Source: Corynebacterium atrinae
Lineage (GTDB): Bacteria; Actinomycetota; Actinomycetes; Mycobacteriales; Mycobacteriaceae
Length of the DNA stretch: 64,000 nt
Direction of reading: 5' to 3'
NCBI RefSeq assembly: GCF_030408455.1
Contig: NZ_CP046977.1
Coordinates: 682,001-746,000, forward strand
Shown here: positions 19,771 to 28,182 of the stretch, one piece after another
How the letters are laid out: each line of letters starts with the position of its first letter
Numbering within the stretch: the stretch's first letter is position 1
Translations under genes and position numbers: made by a program
Notes under the pieces: generated by a model
What the model saw: the letters and a program-made list of their open reading frames with translations, nothing else
Databases searched by the model: none
What the model was told of the DNA's origin: nothing

Positions 19771-20465
19771 CGCTGATCATCCTCATCAAAGATCCGACCG
19801 TCGCGCACCATGACGACTCGGTCAGCCCAGCCGGCGAGGCGCGGCTCGTGGGTCACCAGAAGGCCAGCGGCTCCGGAGTCGACGCGCTCGCGCAGGATGC
19901 GCAGGACGGCGTCGCCAGTGGTGGTGTCGAGGGCGCCGGTGGGCTCATCGGCAAGGAGCACGCGCCGCTCACCGATGAGTGCCCGGGCGATAGCCGCGCG
20001 CTGGGCCTGCCCGCCAGAGATCTCATCGGGGAAGCGCGCCGCCAGGCCCTCGAGTCCGACCTCGGCCAAAGCGATCTCCGCAGCGTCCCGGCACTGGGTG
20101 GGGGAGACCCCGTCGAGTTCGAGGGGAAGCGTCACGTTCTCGCCGATGGTGAGGGTCGGAACGAGGTTGTAATGCTGGAAGACCAATCCGATGCGGCTTC
20201 GCCGCAGCTGTGCGGACCGGGATGGGGAGAGATCGGCGGCATCGGCGCCGTCGATAAGCACTCGACCGGAGGTCGGCGTTTGGAGGAGCCCCGCAACATT
20301 GAGCAGGGTCGACTTGCCGGAGCCGGACGGGCCCATGACAGCCACGAGCTCGCCAGGGGAGACCGCCAGCGACACATCATCGAGGGCGACGACCTGACGG
20401 GGACCCTGCCCGTACACGCAGGAGACGTTCTGGAGCTCGATGGGGTAAGGGGACGTGGGTGACAT
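19767..20465 (-). CDS. ABC transporter ATP-binding protein (LolD/MacB type)
   Basis: A 232-residue ATPase with Walker A GPSGSGKST (45-53), Q-loop in LVFQHYNLVP, signature ISGGQAQRAAIARAL and Walker B VLLADEPTGALD. This composition is typical of the MacB/LolD branch that works with FtsX-like permeases. It begins three bases after the padR-like stop and overlaps the permease start, so the three genes form one operon. Confidence 0.94.
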   Translation of the reverse strand: MSPTSPYPIELQNVSCVYGQGPRQVVALDDVSLAVSPGELVAVMGPSGSGKSTLLNVAGLLQTPTSGRVLIDGADAADLSPSRSAQLRRSRIGLVFQHYNLVPTLTIGENVTLPLELDGVSPTQCRDAAEIALAEVGLEGLAARFPDEISGGQAQRAAIARALIGERRVLLADEPTGALDTTTGDAVLRILRERVDSGAAGLLVTHEPRLAGWADRVVMVRDGRIFDEDDQR

Positions 20466-20468
20466 GGG

Positions 20469-21014
20469 TCATGCCTCCTTGGTTGCGGGGTGGGTGCCTG
20501 GACGGGAAAGGGCCTCAACGCGGTCGAGCCAGCGAACCTCGGACTCCAAATCGTGAATCCGGCGCTCAACCTGGAGGCGCTCGGCGGTGCGCGTATCGGG
20601 CAAATCGCGGGAAGTAATGGTGAGCGCGCGCAGATCAGCTATCGCAGCGCGGCGCTGCCTATCGAGGAGGGCAATGAGGTCGATCTCGTCGAATTGCGAG
20701 GCCAAGGCTACTTTTATCACCAACTCATCGCGTTCAGCCTTCGGGCGGACGACCGGCTCGGTCCACCACGAGGCGAGGAGAGCCCGGCCGGCGTCAGTGA
20801 GCTGGTAGGTATCCGTGGGGTGCCCGTTGGCGCCGATGGTCTGCTCGGCTGATTCAAGGAGGCCGTCGCGTTCGAGGCGGGAGATCGTCTGCGTGACTTG
20901 GCCGATATTCAGTGGCCAGAATTCATCAGTAAGCTGGCGAAACTGGTTTTGCAGCTGACTGGCGGAGCAGGGGCTCTTGGCCAGCAGGGCGAGTATCGAG
21001 TATTTGATTGACAT
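20469..21014 (-). CDS. PadR-family transcriptional regulator
   Basis: A 181-residue regulator. Residues 1-75 form the PadR winged helix (ILALLAKSPCSASQLQ..., then a wing with DTYQLTDAGRALL), followed by a helical Vir-type C-terminus with coiled-coil character for dimerisation. It leads the ABC exporter operon and is preceded by two operator-like palindromes overlapping its own promoter, so it very likely represses its own operon until a ligand, probably the exported compound, binds. Confidence 0.92.
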   Translation of the reverse strand: MSIKYSILALLAKSPCSASQLQNQFRQLTDEFWPLNIGQVTQTISRLERDGLLESAEQTIGANGHPTDTYQLTDAGRALLASWWTEPVVRPKAERDELVIKVALASQFDEIDLIALLDRQRRAAIADLRALTITSRDLPDTRTAERLQVERRIHDLESEVRWLDRVEALSRPGTHPATKEA

Positions 21015-21038
21015 CGTGACGTCCTTTACGGGAGACGG

Positions 21039-21055
21039 AGGTTACTGAGTAACCT
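21039..21055. promoter_or_regulatory. PadR operator 1
   Basis: A perfect palindrome AGGTTACT-G-AGTAACCT (8-bp arms, one central base) placed about +3 to +19 relative to the predicted start of the padR-like transcript. Confidence 0.75.
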
Positions 21056-21064
21056 TCGACGTTC

Positions 21065-21081
21065 AGGTTACTGGGTAATCT
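21065..21081. promoter_or_regulatory. PadR operator 2
   Basis: AGGTTACT-G-GGTAATCT, a near-perfect copy of operator 1 whose centre is 26 bp away. It covers the predicted -10 hexamer and part of the spacer of the padR-like promoter. Confidence 0.7.
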
Positions 21082-21093
21082 GCGGGGCGTCAA
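21065..21093 (-). promoter_or_regulatory. Promoter of the PadR-ABC operon
   Basis: On the minus strand TTGACG (21088-21093) and TAACCT (21065-21070) are separated by exactly 17 bp. Operator 2 overlaps the -10 and operator 1 lies just downstream, the expected geometry for autorepression. Confidence 0.65.
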
Positions 21094-21113
21094 TGGGGTC
21101 GGGTGCTGTTATC

Positions 21114-21243
21114 GTCATCGCGACGGGCTGACCCCGACTTTTAGCGCACTATGTGTTGTGTGCCGGCCCTTAATCGCCCGCGGAAGCGTTCCGGTCGCGA
21201 TCAGGGGGTCGGGATCACGCGCCGGGCATGAGAAAAGGACCCG
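21114..21243. repeat. 130-bp tandem repeat, copy 1
   Basis: First of two nearly identical 130-bp units, period 147 bp, in the only gap above 300 bp in the window (21015-21431). It begins GTCATCGCGACGGGCTGAC and ends GAGAAAAGGACCCG. Differences between copies are about half a dozen bases. It contains the near-palindrome GGAAGCGTTCC. I do not recognise it as a known mobile element. Confidence 0.85.
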
Positions 21244-21260
21244 GCAGGCTCGGCTGGATA

Positions 21261-21390
21261 GTCATCGCGACGGGCTGACTCCGACTTTTAGCGCACTATG
21301 TGTTGTGGGCTGGCCCTTAATCGACCGCGGAAGCGTTCCGGTCGCGATCAGGGGGTCGGGATCACGCGCCGGGCATGAGAAAAGGACCCG
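21261..21390. repeat. 130-bp tandem repeat, copy 2
   Basis: Second copy, separated from the first by 17 bp of unique sequence. Its 3' end forms the left arm of the terminator of the neighbouring M23 gene. The unit includes the longer imperfect hairpin CGACC/GGTCG enclosing GGAA/TTCC, which copy 1 has only in part. Confidence 0.85.
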
Positions 21391-21413
21391 ACCACCCTGG
21401 TCGAGTCCTTCTC
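21377..21413 (-). terminator. Terminator of the second M23 peptidase gene
   Basis: AAGGAC (21382-21387) with GTCCTT (21405-21410), and inner CGACCA (21389-21394) with TGGTCG (21398-21403), form a long stem with a 3-nt loop. On the minus strand it runs into CCTTTTCTC after the M23 stop at 21432. Confidence 0.8.
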
Positions 21414-21431
21414 GAAGATAACTAACAAGAT

Positions 21432-22163
21432 TTAGGCGATGACGATGCCGCGCTCTGCAAACCACGGAACAGGATCGACCGCTCCGCCACCGGCGGGGTG
21501 GATCTCAAAGTGCAGGTGTGAGCCGGTGGAGAAGCCGCGGCTACCCATGCCGGCGATCTGCTGACCGGCGTGAACGGTCTCGCCGACGGAGACGTTGAGG
21601 GTCTCCATGTGGCCATACACGGAGATGGAGCCGTCAGCGTGCTGGATGCGGATCCAGTTGCCGTAGCCGGAGGCCGGGCCGGAGTCGATGACGGTGCCGT
21701 CCATGACGGCGAGGATCGGGGTATTAATGGCGTTGGCAATATCGATGCCAGCGTGGAGAGCACCCCAGCGCATGCCGTAGCCGGAGGTGAAAGCACCCTC
21801 GGCGGGCTTGACCACGGCCGGTCCGCGCTGTGCGAGGTCAGCCTGGACGCGGCTAACGTTGTACTCGATGGCCTTGTTCAGCTGGTCCTGAATGTTGACG
21901 ACCGGCTTGAATTCTGCGATGGCCAGGATCTGCGGGGAAGCGTTGAGAGCGCCCGCCAGGTCGCCTGCGTTGGCGGCGAGCGCAATTCCGTTGTCGGCCG
22001 GTGCATCCTGATTGTGAAGGGTCGCGGCTGCGGCGCCGCCGATACCTGCGGTGGATACAGCGCCAGTGGCTACTGCCACGAGCGCGATGCGACCTTTGGT
22101 CGTCTGCGAGGTGGAGATCTTGCGGTGCCTACCTCGAGCTGACCGCTGAGTCGTCTGTCGCAT
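21432..22163 (-). CDS. Secreted M23 (LytM) peptidase, second copy
   Basis: A 243-residue exported protein: an arginine-rich N-terminus, a hydrophobic signal segment (about residues 25-47), a linker, and a C-terminal LytM domain with H...D in LHAGIDIA and HLHFE. The domain is closely similar to the enzyme at 16.0 kb (both contain LAVMDGTVIDSGPA), so the two are paralogues that likely share cell-wall cross-link cleavage. The ATG at 22163 is chosen because GAAGAGGG precedes it by five bases. Paired GTNAC sites lie 150 bp upstream. Confidence 0.88.
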   Translation of the reverse strand: MRQTTQRSARGRHRKISTSQTTKGRIALVAVATGAVSTAGIGGAAAATLHNQDAPADNGIALAANAGDLAGALNASPQILAIAEFKPVVNIQDQLNKAIEYNVSRVQADLAQRGPAVVKPAEGAFTSGYGMRWGALHAGIDIANAINTPILAVMDGTVIDSGPASGYGNWIRIQHADGSISVYGHMETLNVSVGETVHAGQQIAGMGSRGFSTGSHLHFEIHPAGGGAVDPVPWFAERGIVIA

Positions 22164-22312
22164 GAAGCCCTCTTCCATTTCGCCACGTCCCAATTGGGTT
22201 ATGGGATTGTGACAATCTTGTTATCTACGGATGGTAACGATAGCGTCTCGATTGCCCCAAGGCAACTGGATCGAGAAAAAACCTTAAGTATTCGTAAAAG
22301 TTGTCACCAGTG

Positions 22313-22326
22313 TTACAACCCGCGCG
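22313..22326. promoter_or_regulatory. Paired GTNAC site upstream of second M23 gene
   Basis: GTCAC and GTTAC are separated by four bases, the same arrangement as at the first M23 gene (16972-16985). It is a candidate MtrA-type operator, also within reach of the divergent perM promoter. Confidence 0.4.
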
Positions 22327-22381
22327 GGCATCGGACGCGCCAACCGTTTTCCGATGGGCCATCGTGGCACAGTAGGCAGTG

Positions 22382-23812
22382 ATGAGCAAAAAGACGAGTC
22401 CCCAGTCGCGCCCCAGCAGGCGCCTTCGTAATCTTCGGGTGGGCGGAAAATCATCGGCTAGCTCGAGCCGCACCCCGGATGTCGCCCCGGAGGCACCCCT
22501 GACGATCGCGGGTCGTCTCCGCCGTTATGTCCCGGTGGTTGCCATTCCCCTCGGCATTGTTGTGCTCGGCCTCATCGTTGTTTCTCTGGCTGGCCTCATG
22601 GTCACTGGGCTAACGCTCACTGCCTTTTCGGCCACTGTTGCGCAATTGTGGTTGGTGCTCAACTTGGTGCCCGTCAACGCGGCTGATATCTCCATTGGTG
22701 TCTTGCCGCTCTTGCCCACCATCGCTTTGATCGCTTTCTTGGCTCGCCGCATCCATCGGGCGGTCCGTGATCGGGTGAGCGTCGCCGACCTGCTTGTCTT
22801 GGCGGCGGCCACGTTGTTCATTCCGATCGTCCTCACTCTCATTGCCTCCGGCATGATGTGGGATGCAGGCCGCGTCTTTGACGTCGGCGCCCCTCCGCTC
22901 GGTCACGCCATCGGCCGAACTCTGCTCGTCCATGCCATTGCGCTGGTCATTGGCATGGGCGGTCGGCTGTGGCGAGCGTTGCTCAGCCGCTATGGGGCTC
23001 CGGAATGGCTTGTCGACGCCGCCGTCGTCGCCGTCCGCATTTTCACCTGGCTGGCTCTCGCCTCACTGGTCCTCTTCGCCATTTTGCTGGCGACCGGGTG
23101 GTCCCGCCAGGTCGAGATGGCCCAGGCCTACTCGAGTGCGGGCGGCGTCGTCGGCGCCATCATTGTCTCCCTGCTCTATTTGCCCAACGCGCTCATCTGG
23201 TCAATCGCTGTGTTGTTGGGCTCTGAGTTTCACTTCGGCGCCGCCTCCATTTCCCTCTACGCCATCAACTTGGTGTCCCTGCCTCCGCTGCCTCTCCTCG
23301 CGCTCATTCCGGGCGCAGTTCAGCAATGGGCCATTGGACTCTTGGCTGTCGTTGCGGCGGTGTGCGCCTACGTGCACGGGCGCATGCGCCCAGGTTTCCG
23401 GCAGGCACTTGCCTCGGGGGCTATCGCAGCTCTGGTAGCACTCGTCGCCTGCTATCTCACGTCCGGGGGTGTTGGCTACTTCGGCAAGGTCGGGCCGATG
23501 CTGTGGATGACGGTGGGGCTGGCTTTCGTCTGGGTGGCGGGAGTTGGACTCGTCGCGGCGGCCGTCGGGTTGATCGCTGATCGCCGTGCCCCGGCGGTGG
23601 AAGTCATCGAGCCGGAGCCGGAGCCGGAGCCAGAGCCAGAAGCTGAGCCGGAGCGGGAAGAAGAAGAGGAAGAGATTCTCGAGGGTGAGATCGTCTCCGA
23701 GGAAGCTCCGGAAGAAGTCTCAGAAGAACCAAAAGACACTGTAATAACAGAGGACACTTCAGTCACCGAAGATGGGGGAGAAGACGACGAGAAAGACCCG
23801 CCCACGGGCTAG
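22382..23812 (+). CDS. perM: PerM-like polytopic membrane protein (DUF6350)
   Basis: A 476-residue protein with a basic N-terminus, about ten hydrophobic segments between residues 45 and 400, and a very acidic cytoplasmic tail of about 75 residues rich in Glu-Pro repeats. The position directly before purN-purH is that of M. tuberculosis PerM, a membrane protein needed for division and persistence under low magnesium. The acidic tail and topology support this, but family membership rests mainly on synteny and general character. ATG 22382 is chosen; a GTG directly precedes it. Confidence 0.75.
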   Translation: MSKKTSPQSRPSRRLRNLRVGGKSSASSSRTPDVAPEAPLTIAGRLRRYVPVVAIPLGIVVLGLIVVSLAGLMVTGLTLTAFSATVAQLWLVLNLVPVNAADISIGVLPLLPTIALIAFLARRIHRAVRDRVSVADLLVLAAATLFIPIVLTLIASGMMWDAGRVFDVGAPPLGHAIGRTLLVHAIALVIGMGGRLWRALLSRYGAPEWLVDAAVVAVRIFTWLALASLVLFAILLATGWSRQVEMAQAYSSAGGVVGAIIVSLLYLPNALIWSIAVLLGSEFHFGAASISLYAINLVSLPPLPLLALIPGAVQQWAIGLLAVVAAVCAYVHGRMRPGFRQALASGAIAALVALVACYLTSGGVGYFGKVGPMLWMTVGLAFVWVAGVGLVAAAVGLIADRRAPAVEVIEPEPEPEPEPEAEPEREEEEEEILEGEIVSEEAPEEVSEEPKDTVITEDTSVTEDGGEDDEKDPPTG

Positions 23813-23822
23813 TATCAGACGC
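23810..23822 (+). promoter_or_regulatory. -10 element for leaderless purN
   Basis: TAGTAT (23810-23815) overlaps the perM stop and lies seven bases before the purN GTG. No Shine-Dalgarno is present, so purN-purH probably has its own leaderless start besides read-through from perM. Confidence 0.5.
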
Positions 23823-24428
23823 GTGACTTTTCCTCCCGCGCATACCCGACTCAACGTTGTCGTCCTGGTATCCGGAAGCGGCACTCTATTGCAGTCGCTT
23901 CTAGATAACCAGGACGATTCCTATCGGGTCTCCCTCGTCATCGCCGACGTCCAGTGTCCGGCGCTGGACCGTGCGGAAGGGGCGGGCGTCGATACGCGAG
24001 TCGTCGAACTCGACGGCGACCGTGCCGCCTGGAACATCACACTCGCCGACGCGATAGCGGAGGGGCACCCCGACCTCATCGTCTCCGCCGGATTCATGAA
24101 AATCCTCGGTGCTGGCGTGCTCGACCGCTTCGGTGGGCGCATCATCAACACCCACCCGGCTCTGCTCCCCTCATTTCCGGGGGCCCATGCCGTCCGCGAC
24201 GCGCTGGCCCACGGGGTGAAAGTCACCGGCTCGACCGTCCACTTCATCGACGCGGGAGTGGATACGGGGCCGATCATCGCGCAGCAAGCGGTGAGCATAA
24301 AACCAGGGGAAGATGAAGATTCCCTCCATGAACGGATTAAGCAGATCGAACGCCAGCTCATCGTTTCGGTGCTGAAGGCGGCAACCATTGACCACACCAC
24401 CAGGAAGGTTGAGTTCATCCATGAGTGA
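23823..24428 (+). CDS. purN: Phosphoribosylglycinamide formyltransferase
   Basis: A 201-residue enzyme transferring formyl from 10-formyl-THF to GAR in purine synthesis. It has [12 protein letters not shown] at the N-terminus (phosphate binding), the catalytic [12 protein letters not shown] with Asn and His, and [12 protein letters not shown] with the catalytic Asp. The GTG at 23823 is chosen because family homology begins a few codons after it; a longer frame starting at 23772 is inside perM. It overlaps purH by eight bases. Confidence 0.95.
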   Translation: MTFPPAHTRLNVVVLVSGSGTLLQSLLDNQDDSYRVSLVIADVQCPALDRAEGAGVDTRVVELDGDRAAWNITLADAIAEGHPDLIVSAGFMKILGAGVLDRFGGRIINTHPALLPSFPGAHAVRDALAHGVKVTGSTVHFIDAGVDTGPIIAQQAVSIKPGEDEDSLHERIKQIERQLIVSVLKAATIDHTTRKVEFIHE

Positions 24429-25992
24429 TGATCGCAAGGCAATTAAGCGCGCACTGATCAGCGTCTACGACAAGACAGGCCTCGAGCAGCTAGCTACCTC
24501 GCTTCACCGCGCCGGCGTGGAAATCGTCTCCACCGGCTCCACCGCGGCGAAAATTGCCGAGCAAGGCATCCCCGTCACCCCCGTGGAACAACTGACCGGA
24601 TTCCCCGAGTGCCTCGAAGGCCGCGTCAAGACTTTGCACCCGAAGGTGCATGCCGGAATCCTCGCCGACACTCGCAAAGACGACCACCTGGCCCAGCTCG
24701 CGGACCTCGGAGTTGAGCCCTTCCAGCTCGTCGTGGTCAACCTCTACCCCTTCTCCGAGACGGTCGCCTCCGGCGCCTCCTTCGACGAATGCGTCGAGCA
24801 AATCGACATCGGCGGTCCCTCGATGGTCCGCGCCGCCGCGAAAAACCACCCATCAGTGGCCGTCGTCGTCTCACCGTCCCGCTACGACGACGTTGCTGCC
24901 GCGCTTTCCGACGGCGGCTTCACCCGCGCCCAGCGCACCCACCTCGCCCTCGACGCCTTCCGCCACACCGCAGCCTACGACGTCGCCGTCGCCACCTGGC
25001 TCGGCGAACAGGCCGACCGGGACGAGACCTTCCCCGCCTGGATCGGTTCCTCCCACGAGCTGTCCCACACCCTTCGTTACGGTGAAAACCCCCACCAAGC
25101 GGCAGCCCTCTACGCCGACAAGGGTGCCGGAGGATTGGCCAACGCCACCCAACTCCACGGCAAGGAAATGAGCTACAACAACTACCAGGACGCCGACGCC
25201 GCCTGGCGCGCCGCCTGGGACCATGATCGTGCCTGCGTCGCCATCATCAAGCACGCCAACCCCTGCGGCATCGCCGTCTCCGATACCTCCATCGCCGACG
25301 CCCATCGCCGCGCCCACGCCTGCGACCCCATGTCCGCCTTCGGCGGCGTCATCGCAGCCAACCGCGAAGTCACCGTCGCCATGGCCGAGCAAGTCGCCGA
25401 TATCTTCACCGAAGTCATCATCGCACCGTCTTATGCCGCCGGCGCCGTCGACGTCCTCGCCCGCAAAAAGAACATCCGCGTCCTTCAAGCCGAGCCTCTT
25501 TCCCGCTCCGGCCTTGAGCGCCGCGAGATCTCAGGCGGCGTCCTCGTCCAAGAGCGCGACGCCCTGCACGCCGAGGGTGACGATGCCGCAAACTGGACGC
25601 TGGCTGCCGGTCCGGCCGTCTCCGACCAGGTCCTCGCCGACCTGCAATTCGCCTGGGCAGCTGTTCGCGCCGTCAAATCTAACGCCATCCTCATCTCCCG
25701 CGACGGCGCCACCGTCGGCGTTGGCATGGGGCAGGTCAACCGCGTCGACTCCGCCAAACTCGCTGTCGAACGCGCCAACACTCTCGCCGGCGACGTCAAC
25801 CGAACCAAGGGCTCCGTCGCAGCCTCCGACGCCTTCTTCCCCTTCGCTGATGGCTTCGAAGTGCTTTCCGACGCCGGCGTCACCGCCGTCGTTCAGCCCG
25901 GCGGCTCCATCCGCGATGATGAAGTCATCGCTGCTGCCGAAAAAGCCGGAGTGACGATGTACTTCACCGGGGCACGTCACTTCGCGCACTAG
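24421..25992 (+). CDS. purH: Bifunctional AICAR transformylase / IMP cyclohydrolase
   Basis: A 523-residue two-domain enzyme for the last two steps to IMP. The N-terminal cyclohydrolase domain has [16 protein letters not shown] and GRVKTLHPK; the C-terminal transformylase domain has LRYGENPHQ, the catalytic KHANPCG and [10 protein letters not shown]. Start ATG 24421 overlaps purN, indicating coupled translation. Length is normal. Confidence 0.97.
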   Translation: MSDDRKAIKRALISVYDKTGLEQLATSLHRAGVEIVSTGSTAAKIAEQGIPVTPVEQLTGFPECLEGRVKTLHPKVHAGILADTRKDDHLAQLADLGVEPFQLVVVNLYPFSETVASGASFDECVEQIDIGGPSMVRAAAKNHPSVAVVVSPSRYDDVAAALSDGGFTRAQRTHLALDAFRHTAAYDVAVATWLGEQADRDETFPAWIGSSHELSHTLRYGENPHQAAALYADKGAGGLANATQLHGKEMSYNNYQDADAAWRAAWDHDRACVAIIKHANPCGIAVSDTSIADAHRRAHACDPMSAFGGVIAANREVTVAMAEQVADIFTEVIIAPSYAAGAVDVLARKKNIRVLQAEPLSRSGLERREISGGVLVQERDALHAEGDDAANWTLAAGPAVSDQVLADLQFAWAAVRAVKSNAILISRDGATVGVGMGQVNRVDSAKLAVERANTLAGDVNRTKGSVAASDAFFPFADGFEVLSDAGVTAVVQPGGSIRDDEVIAAAEKAGVTMYFTGARHFAH

Positions 25993-26024
25993 TTGGCTCT
26001 TCCTGCCCTCCCGTGAGGGAGCGA

Positions 26025-26113
26025 GTGCCAAAATTCTCTAGAATGTAAATCCACCCGAGCCGCGACCTGGGAAAACGGGCAACGCTCGCGCGCATTCGAG
26101 AGAATTTTGGCAC
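26025..26113. repeat. 89-bp element with 21-bp inverted repeats
   Basis: The left arm 26025-26045 (GTGCCAAAATTCTCT...) and right arm 26093-26113 are reverse complements at 20 of 21 positions, separated by 47 bp. It fills the gap between the convergent ends of purH and amtR. No run of T follows either arm, and the AT-rich arms are unlike the nearby terminators. It could be a bidirectional terminator, a small MITE-like insertion, or a protein-binding site. Confidence 0.85.
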
Positions 26114-26155
26114 CCAGCAGAGTCCTTCCGACCGGAAAGCTGAGCTCGAGAGGTA

Positions 26156-26836
26156 CTAGGCGTCTTCCGGGGTGCTGACCTGAGCAATGAGCTCTAAGGT
26201 GCGAGCCTCGCGGTCGTCCGGAAGGGTGGTGTGGAGGACGTCGAGGGCGGCGTCGGCAAGCATGACTGCCGTTGACGGCAACGATGACTCCGAAAGGGGC
26301 TCGGGGACGGTGCCGTCGTTGGGCCGCATCTCGATCGCGGAGAGGGCGATGTGGAAGGGGAGGTCGATGCGGGGGTCGTCGGCGCCGACGATGTCAGAGG
26401 CGAGTGAGCGGAAGATGTCGTGGAGCTCAGTGCGCTGAGCGTGGTAATCAGAGAATTCTTCCGAGGCGGCGACCGGGAGCTGGTAAAGGCGGCCGACGTT
26501 CCAGCGGCTAGACAATAACAAGCGTGCTTCGGCGGCGACAAGGGCCCAGAGTCGGAGGGTGGGGGAGGCGTCGGATTCGCCAAGCGAGACGGCCAGCTGG
26601 AAGGAGGGCTCGATGGTGGACTTCAGCAGGGTGAGGAAGATTTCCGTCTTGGAGGGGAAGTGATAGTAGAGGGAGGCTTGTCTGATTCCCACGGCGTCGG
26701 CGATTTGGTGGGTGGAAGTGGTGGCGAAGCCTTTGGTGGTGAATAGTTCCGCGGAGGCGTCGAGGATCTCTTCCCGGGCGGTTGAACCGCGGCGTCGGGG
26801 GCTGTTTTTGCGGGGACGGCCGACTGCTCCTGCCAA
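26156..26836 (-). CDS. amtR: AmtR, TetR-type nitrogen regulator
   Basis: A 226-residue TetR-family repressor. The N-terminus MAGAVGRPR, the helix-turn-helix stretch TTSTHQIADAVGIRQASLYYHF and the ligand-domain segment SRWNVGRLYQLP match C. glutamicum AmtR closely. AmtR represses nitrogen-assimilation genes (amtA, amtB, gltBD, glnK and others) and is released by adenylylated GlnK under nitrogen limitation. Location just before the DUF294-like gene and rpsR operon is also that of C. glutamicum. Confidence 0.93.
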   Translation of the reverse strand: MAGAVGRPRKNSPRRRGSTAREEILDASAELFTTKGFATTSTHQIADAVGIRQASLYYHFPSKTEIFLTLLKSTIEPSFQLAVSLGESDASPTLRLWALVAAEARLLLSSRWNVGRLYQLPVAASEEFSDYHAQRTELHDIFRSLASDIVGADDPRIDLPFHIALSAIEMRPNDGTVPEPLSESSLPSTAVMLADAALDVLHTTLPDDREARTLELIAQVSTPEDA

Positions 26837-26905
26837 GATTCACTCAACTCCTTTCTATTGACCAAAAGGCGATTAATCCATGAATTATAACCACAGGCGG
26901 CAGTG

Positions 26906-27742
26906 TCACTGTCCCTGGCTGTCGGTGAGCGGGATGTCGTGTCGTGCGGCGAGGGAGCGGAGTGCTCCAGCGAGGAGACGGGCGGCGGCGGAGTAGGCGC
27001 TGCGGTCGACGGCGGAGAGGTGGGCGAGGGCGGTGGTGGGCCCAGAGAGGTGTTCGTACCAGCGACCCATTTCTAGGGCGGCGCCGGTGGTCCAGGCCTG
27101 GGTGAGGGAGTCGGCTTCGTCGGCGGTAAGGATGTCTAGGCGGTGGGCGTCGCCGAGCCGGGCGCGGGTGGTTGACTCGGTGGAGGAGGCGAGTAGGCCC
27201 GCCCAGCGGGCGACGTCGACGGCCGGGGACATGAGGGTGGCTTGGATGTTGACGTGCGCGTCGTAGTCGGGGCGGCCCTCGGTAAGTCGCAGCGCCGGGG
27301 GACGGCGCGCGATGGCCCGCTCCAGGAGGGTGGGCAGGAGGTGGGCGTCGATAAGCATGCCATCGGCATCGGTGACGGATGCGGCGTCCTGGGGGCCGTC
27401 GACAGGCAGGCCGGCGTCGAGGAACAACTCGGTGAGGGCCGAGTTGGCGGAGGAGGAGTCGAGGGGGATCCAGCCAATTGGATCGGTGGGGAGTGCCTCG
27501 AGGCGAGCGAGGGCGCCGATGGGGCGGACCGTCTCCCCGGCCAGGAAAGATTCCACGGCGGGGCTGGCCAGTGTTTCGAGGATGGTTCGCGAGTACCAGG
27601 CGGTGAGCTCACCGACGGGCTCCTGGTGGGAGATAGCGTTGCGCAGGAGGTCGTGGGACTCGGCGAGGACGCCGCGAACCATGGCGGGGGAGCGGCTGGT
27701 GCGGGCTTGCTCGGTGAGGTCGATGAGGGATGGGTGGAGCAT
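26906..27742 (-). CDS. DUF294-like putative nucleotidyltransferase substrate-binding protein
   Basis: A 278-residue protein next to amtR. The central segment around residues 75-92 (IGALARLEALP...IGWIP) resembles the nucleotidyltransferase loop of DUF294/GlnD-like proteins, normally G.LGR.EALP...DW, but the catalytic Gly-Ser and aspartates look degraded. The C-terminal helices fit the DUF294 substrate-binding domain. AGGAGG precedes the ATG at 27742. A role with AmtR or GlnK adenylylation is tempting but unproven; a structural relic is equally possible. Confidence 0.6.
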   Translation of the reverse strand: MLHPSLIDLTEQARTSRSPAMVRGVLAESHDLLRNAISHQEPVGELTAWYSRTILETLASPAVESFLAGETVRPIGALARLEALPTDPIGWIPLDSSSANSALTELFLDAGLPVDGPQDAASVTDADGMLIDAHLLPTLLERAIARRPPALRLTEGRPDYDAHVNIQATLMSPAVDVARWAGLLASSTESTTRARLGDAHRLDILTADEADSLTQAWTTGAALEMGRWYEHLSGPTTALAHLSAVDRSAYSAAARLLAGALRSLAARHDIPLTDSQGQ

Positions 27743-27813
27743 GGGCAGCCTCCTGGCGGGAGTGAATCTGGTGTAGCAGTGAAATTACCAGCGCCCGGAC
27801 CCTGTGAATGCAA

Positions 27814-27849
27814 CAACCCGCCCCTCCCGTAATTGGGAGAAGCGGGTTG
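27814..27849 (-). terminator. Terminator of the rpmB-rpmG-rpsN-rpsR operon
   Basis: CAACCCGC (27814-27821) pairs with GCGGGTTG (27842-27849) and the stem continues inward with CTCCC/GGGAG. It lies 67 bp after the rpsR stop. The T tract on the minus strand is short. Confidence 0.75.
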
Positions 27850-27915
27850 AGTGTCTTTTACCGTGTCACACTAAGGGGCAGCGGCAAAAGTGCGCTGTTG
27901 TGCCCTGCAGCCGGT

Positions 27916-28167
27916 TTAGCGGCTGGTGAACGGCAGGAGTGCCATTTCGCGTGCGTTCTTCACGGCGGTGGCGACCTGACGCTGCTGCTGCGGGGTCAGG
28001 CCGGTGACGCGGCGGGAACGGATCTTGTGGCGATCGGAGATGAACAGACGAAGGGTCTTGACGTCCTTGTAGTCCACCTTCTCAATGCCCTCAGCCTTGA
28101 GGGGATTCTTCTTGGGGCGACGGGACTGCTCGATCCGCGCCTTCTTGTGGTTGGTGCGCTGCTTCAT
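27916..28167 (-). CDS. rpsR: 30S ribosomal protein bS18, cysteine-free form
   Basis: An 83-residue S18 protein beginning [14 protein letters not shown], with the family core [25 protein letters not shown]. It has no cysteine, so it is the zinc-independent (C-) form. ATG 28167 is preferred over GTG 28176 because GAGAGGG is directly against the GTG but nine bases from the ATG. It is the last gene of the rpmB-rpmG-rpsN-rpsR operon. Confidence 0.95.
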   Translation of the reverse strand: MKQRTNHKKARIEQSRRPKKNPLKAEGIEKVDYKDVKTLRLFISDRHKIRSRRVTGLTPQQQRQVATAVKNAREMALLPFTSR

Positions 28168-28182
28168 GTTTGCCACCCTCTC

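Noticed and set aside
21158..21421. 87-codon open frame inside the tandem 130-bp repeat
   Set aside because: It arises because the 147-bp period is a multiple of three; it runs through a terminator and has no ribosome-binding site.
21000..22400. CRISPR array or phage attachment site around the repeats
   Set aside because: Only two long units with no regular short repeats or spacers, no integrase or tRNA, so neither reading is supported.
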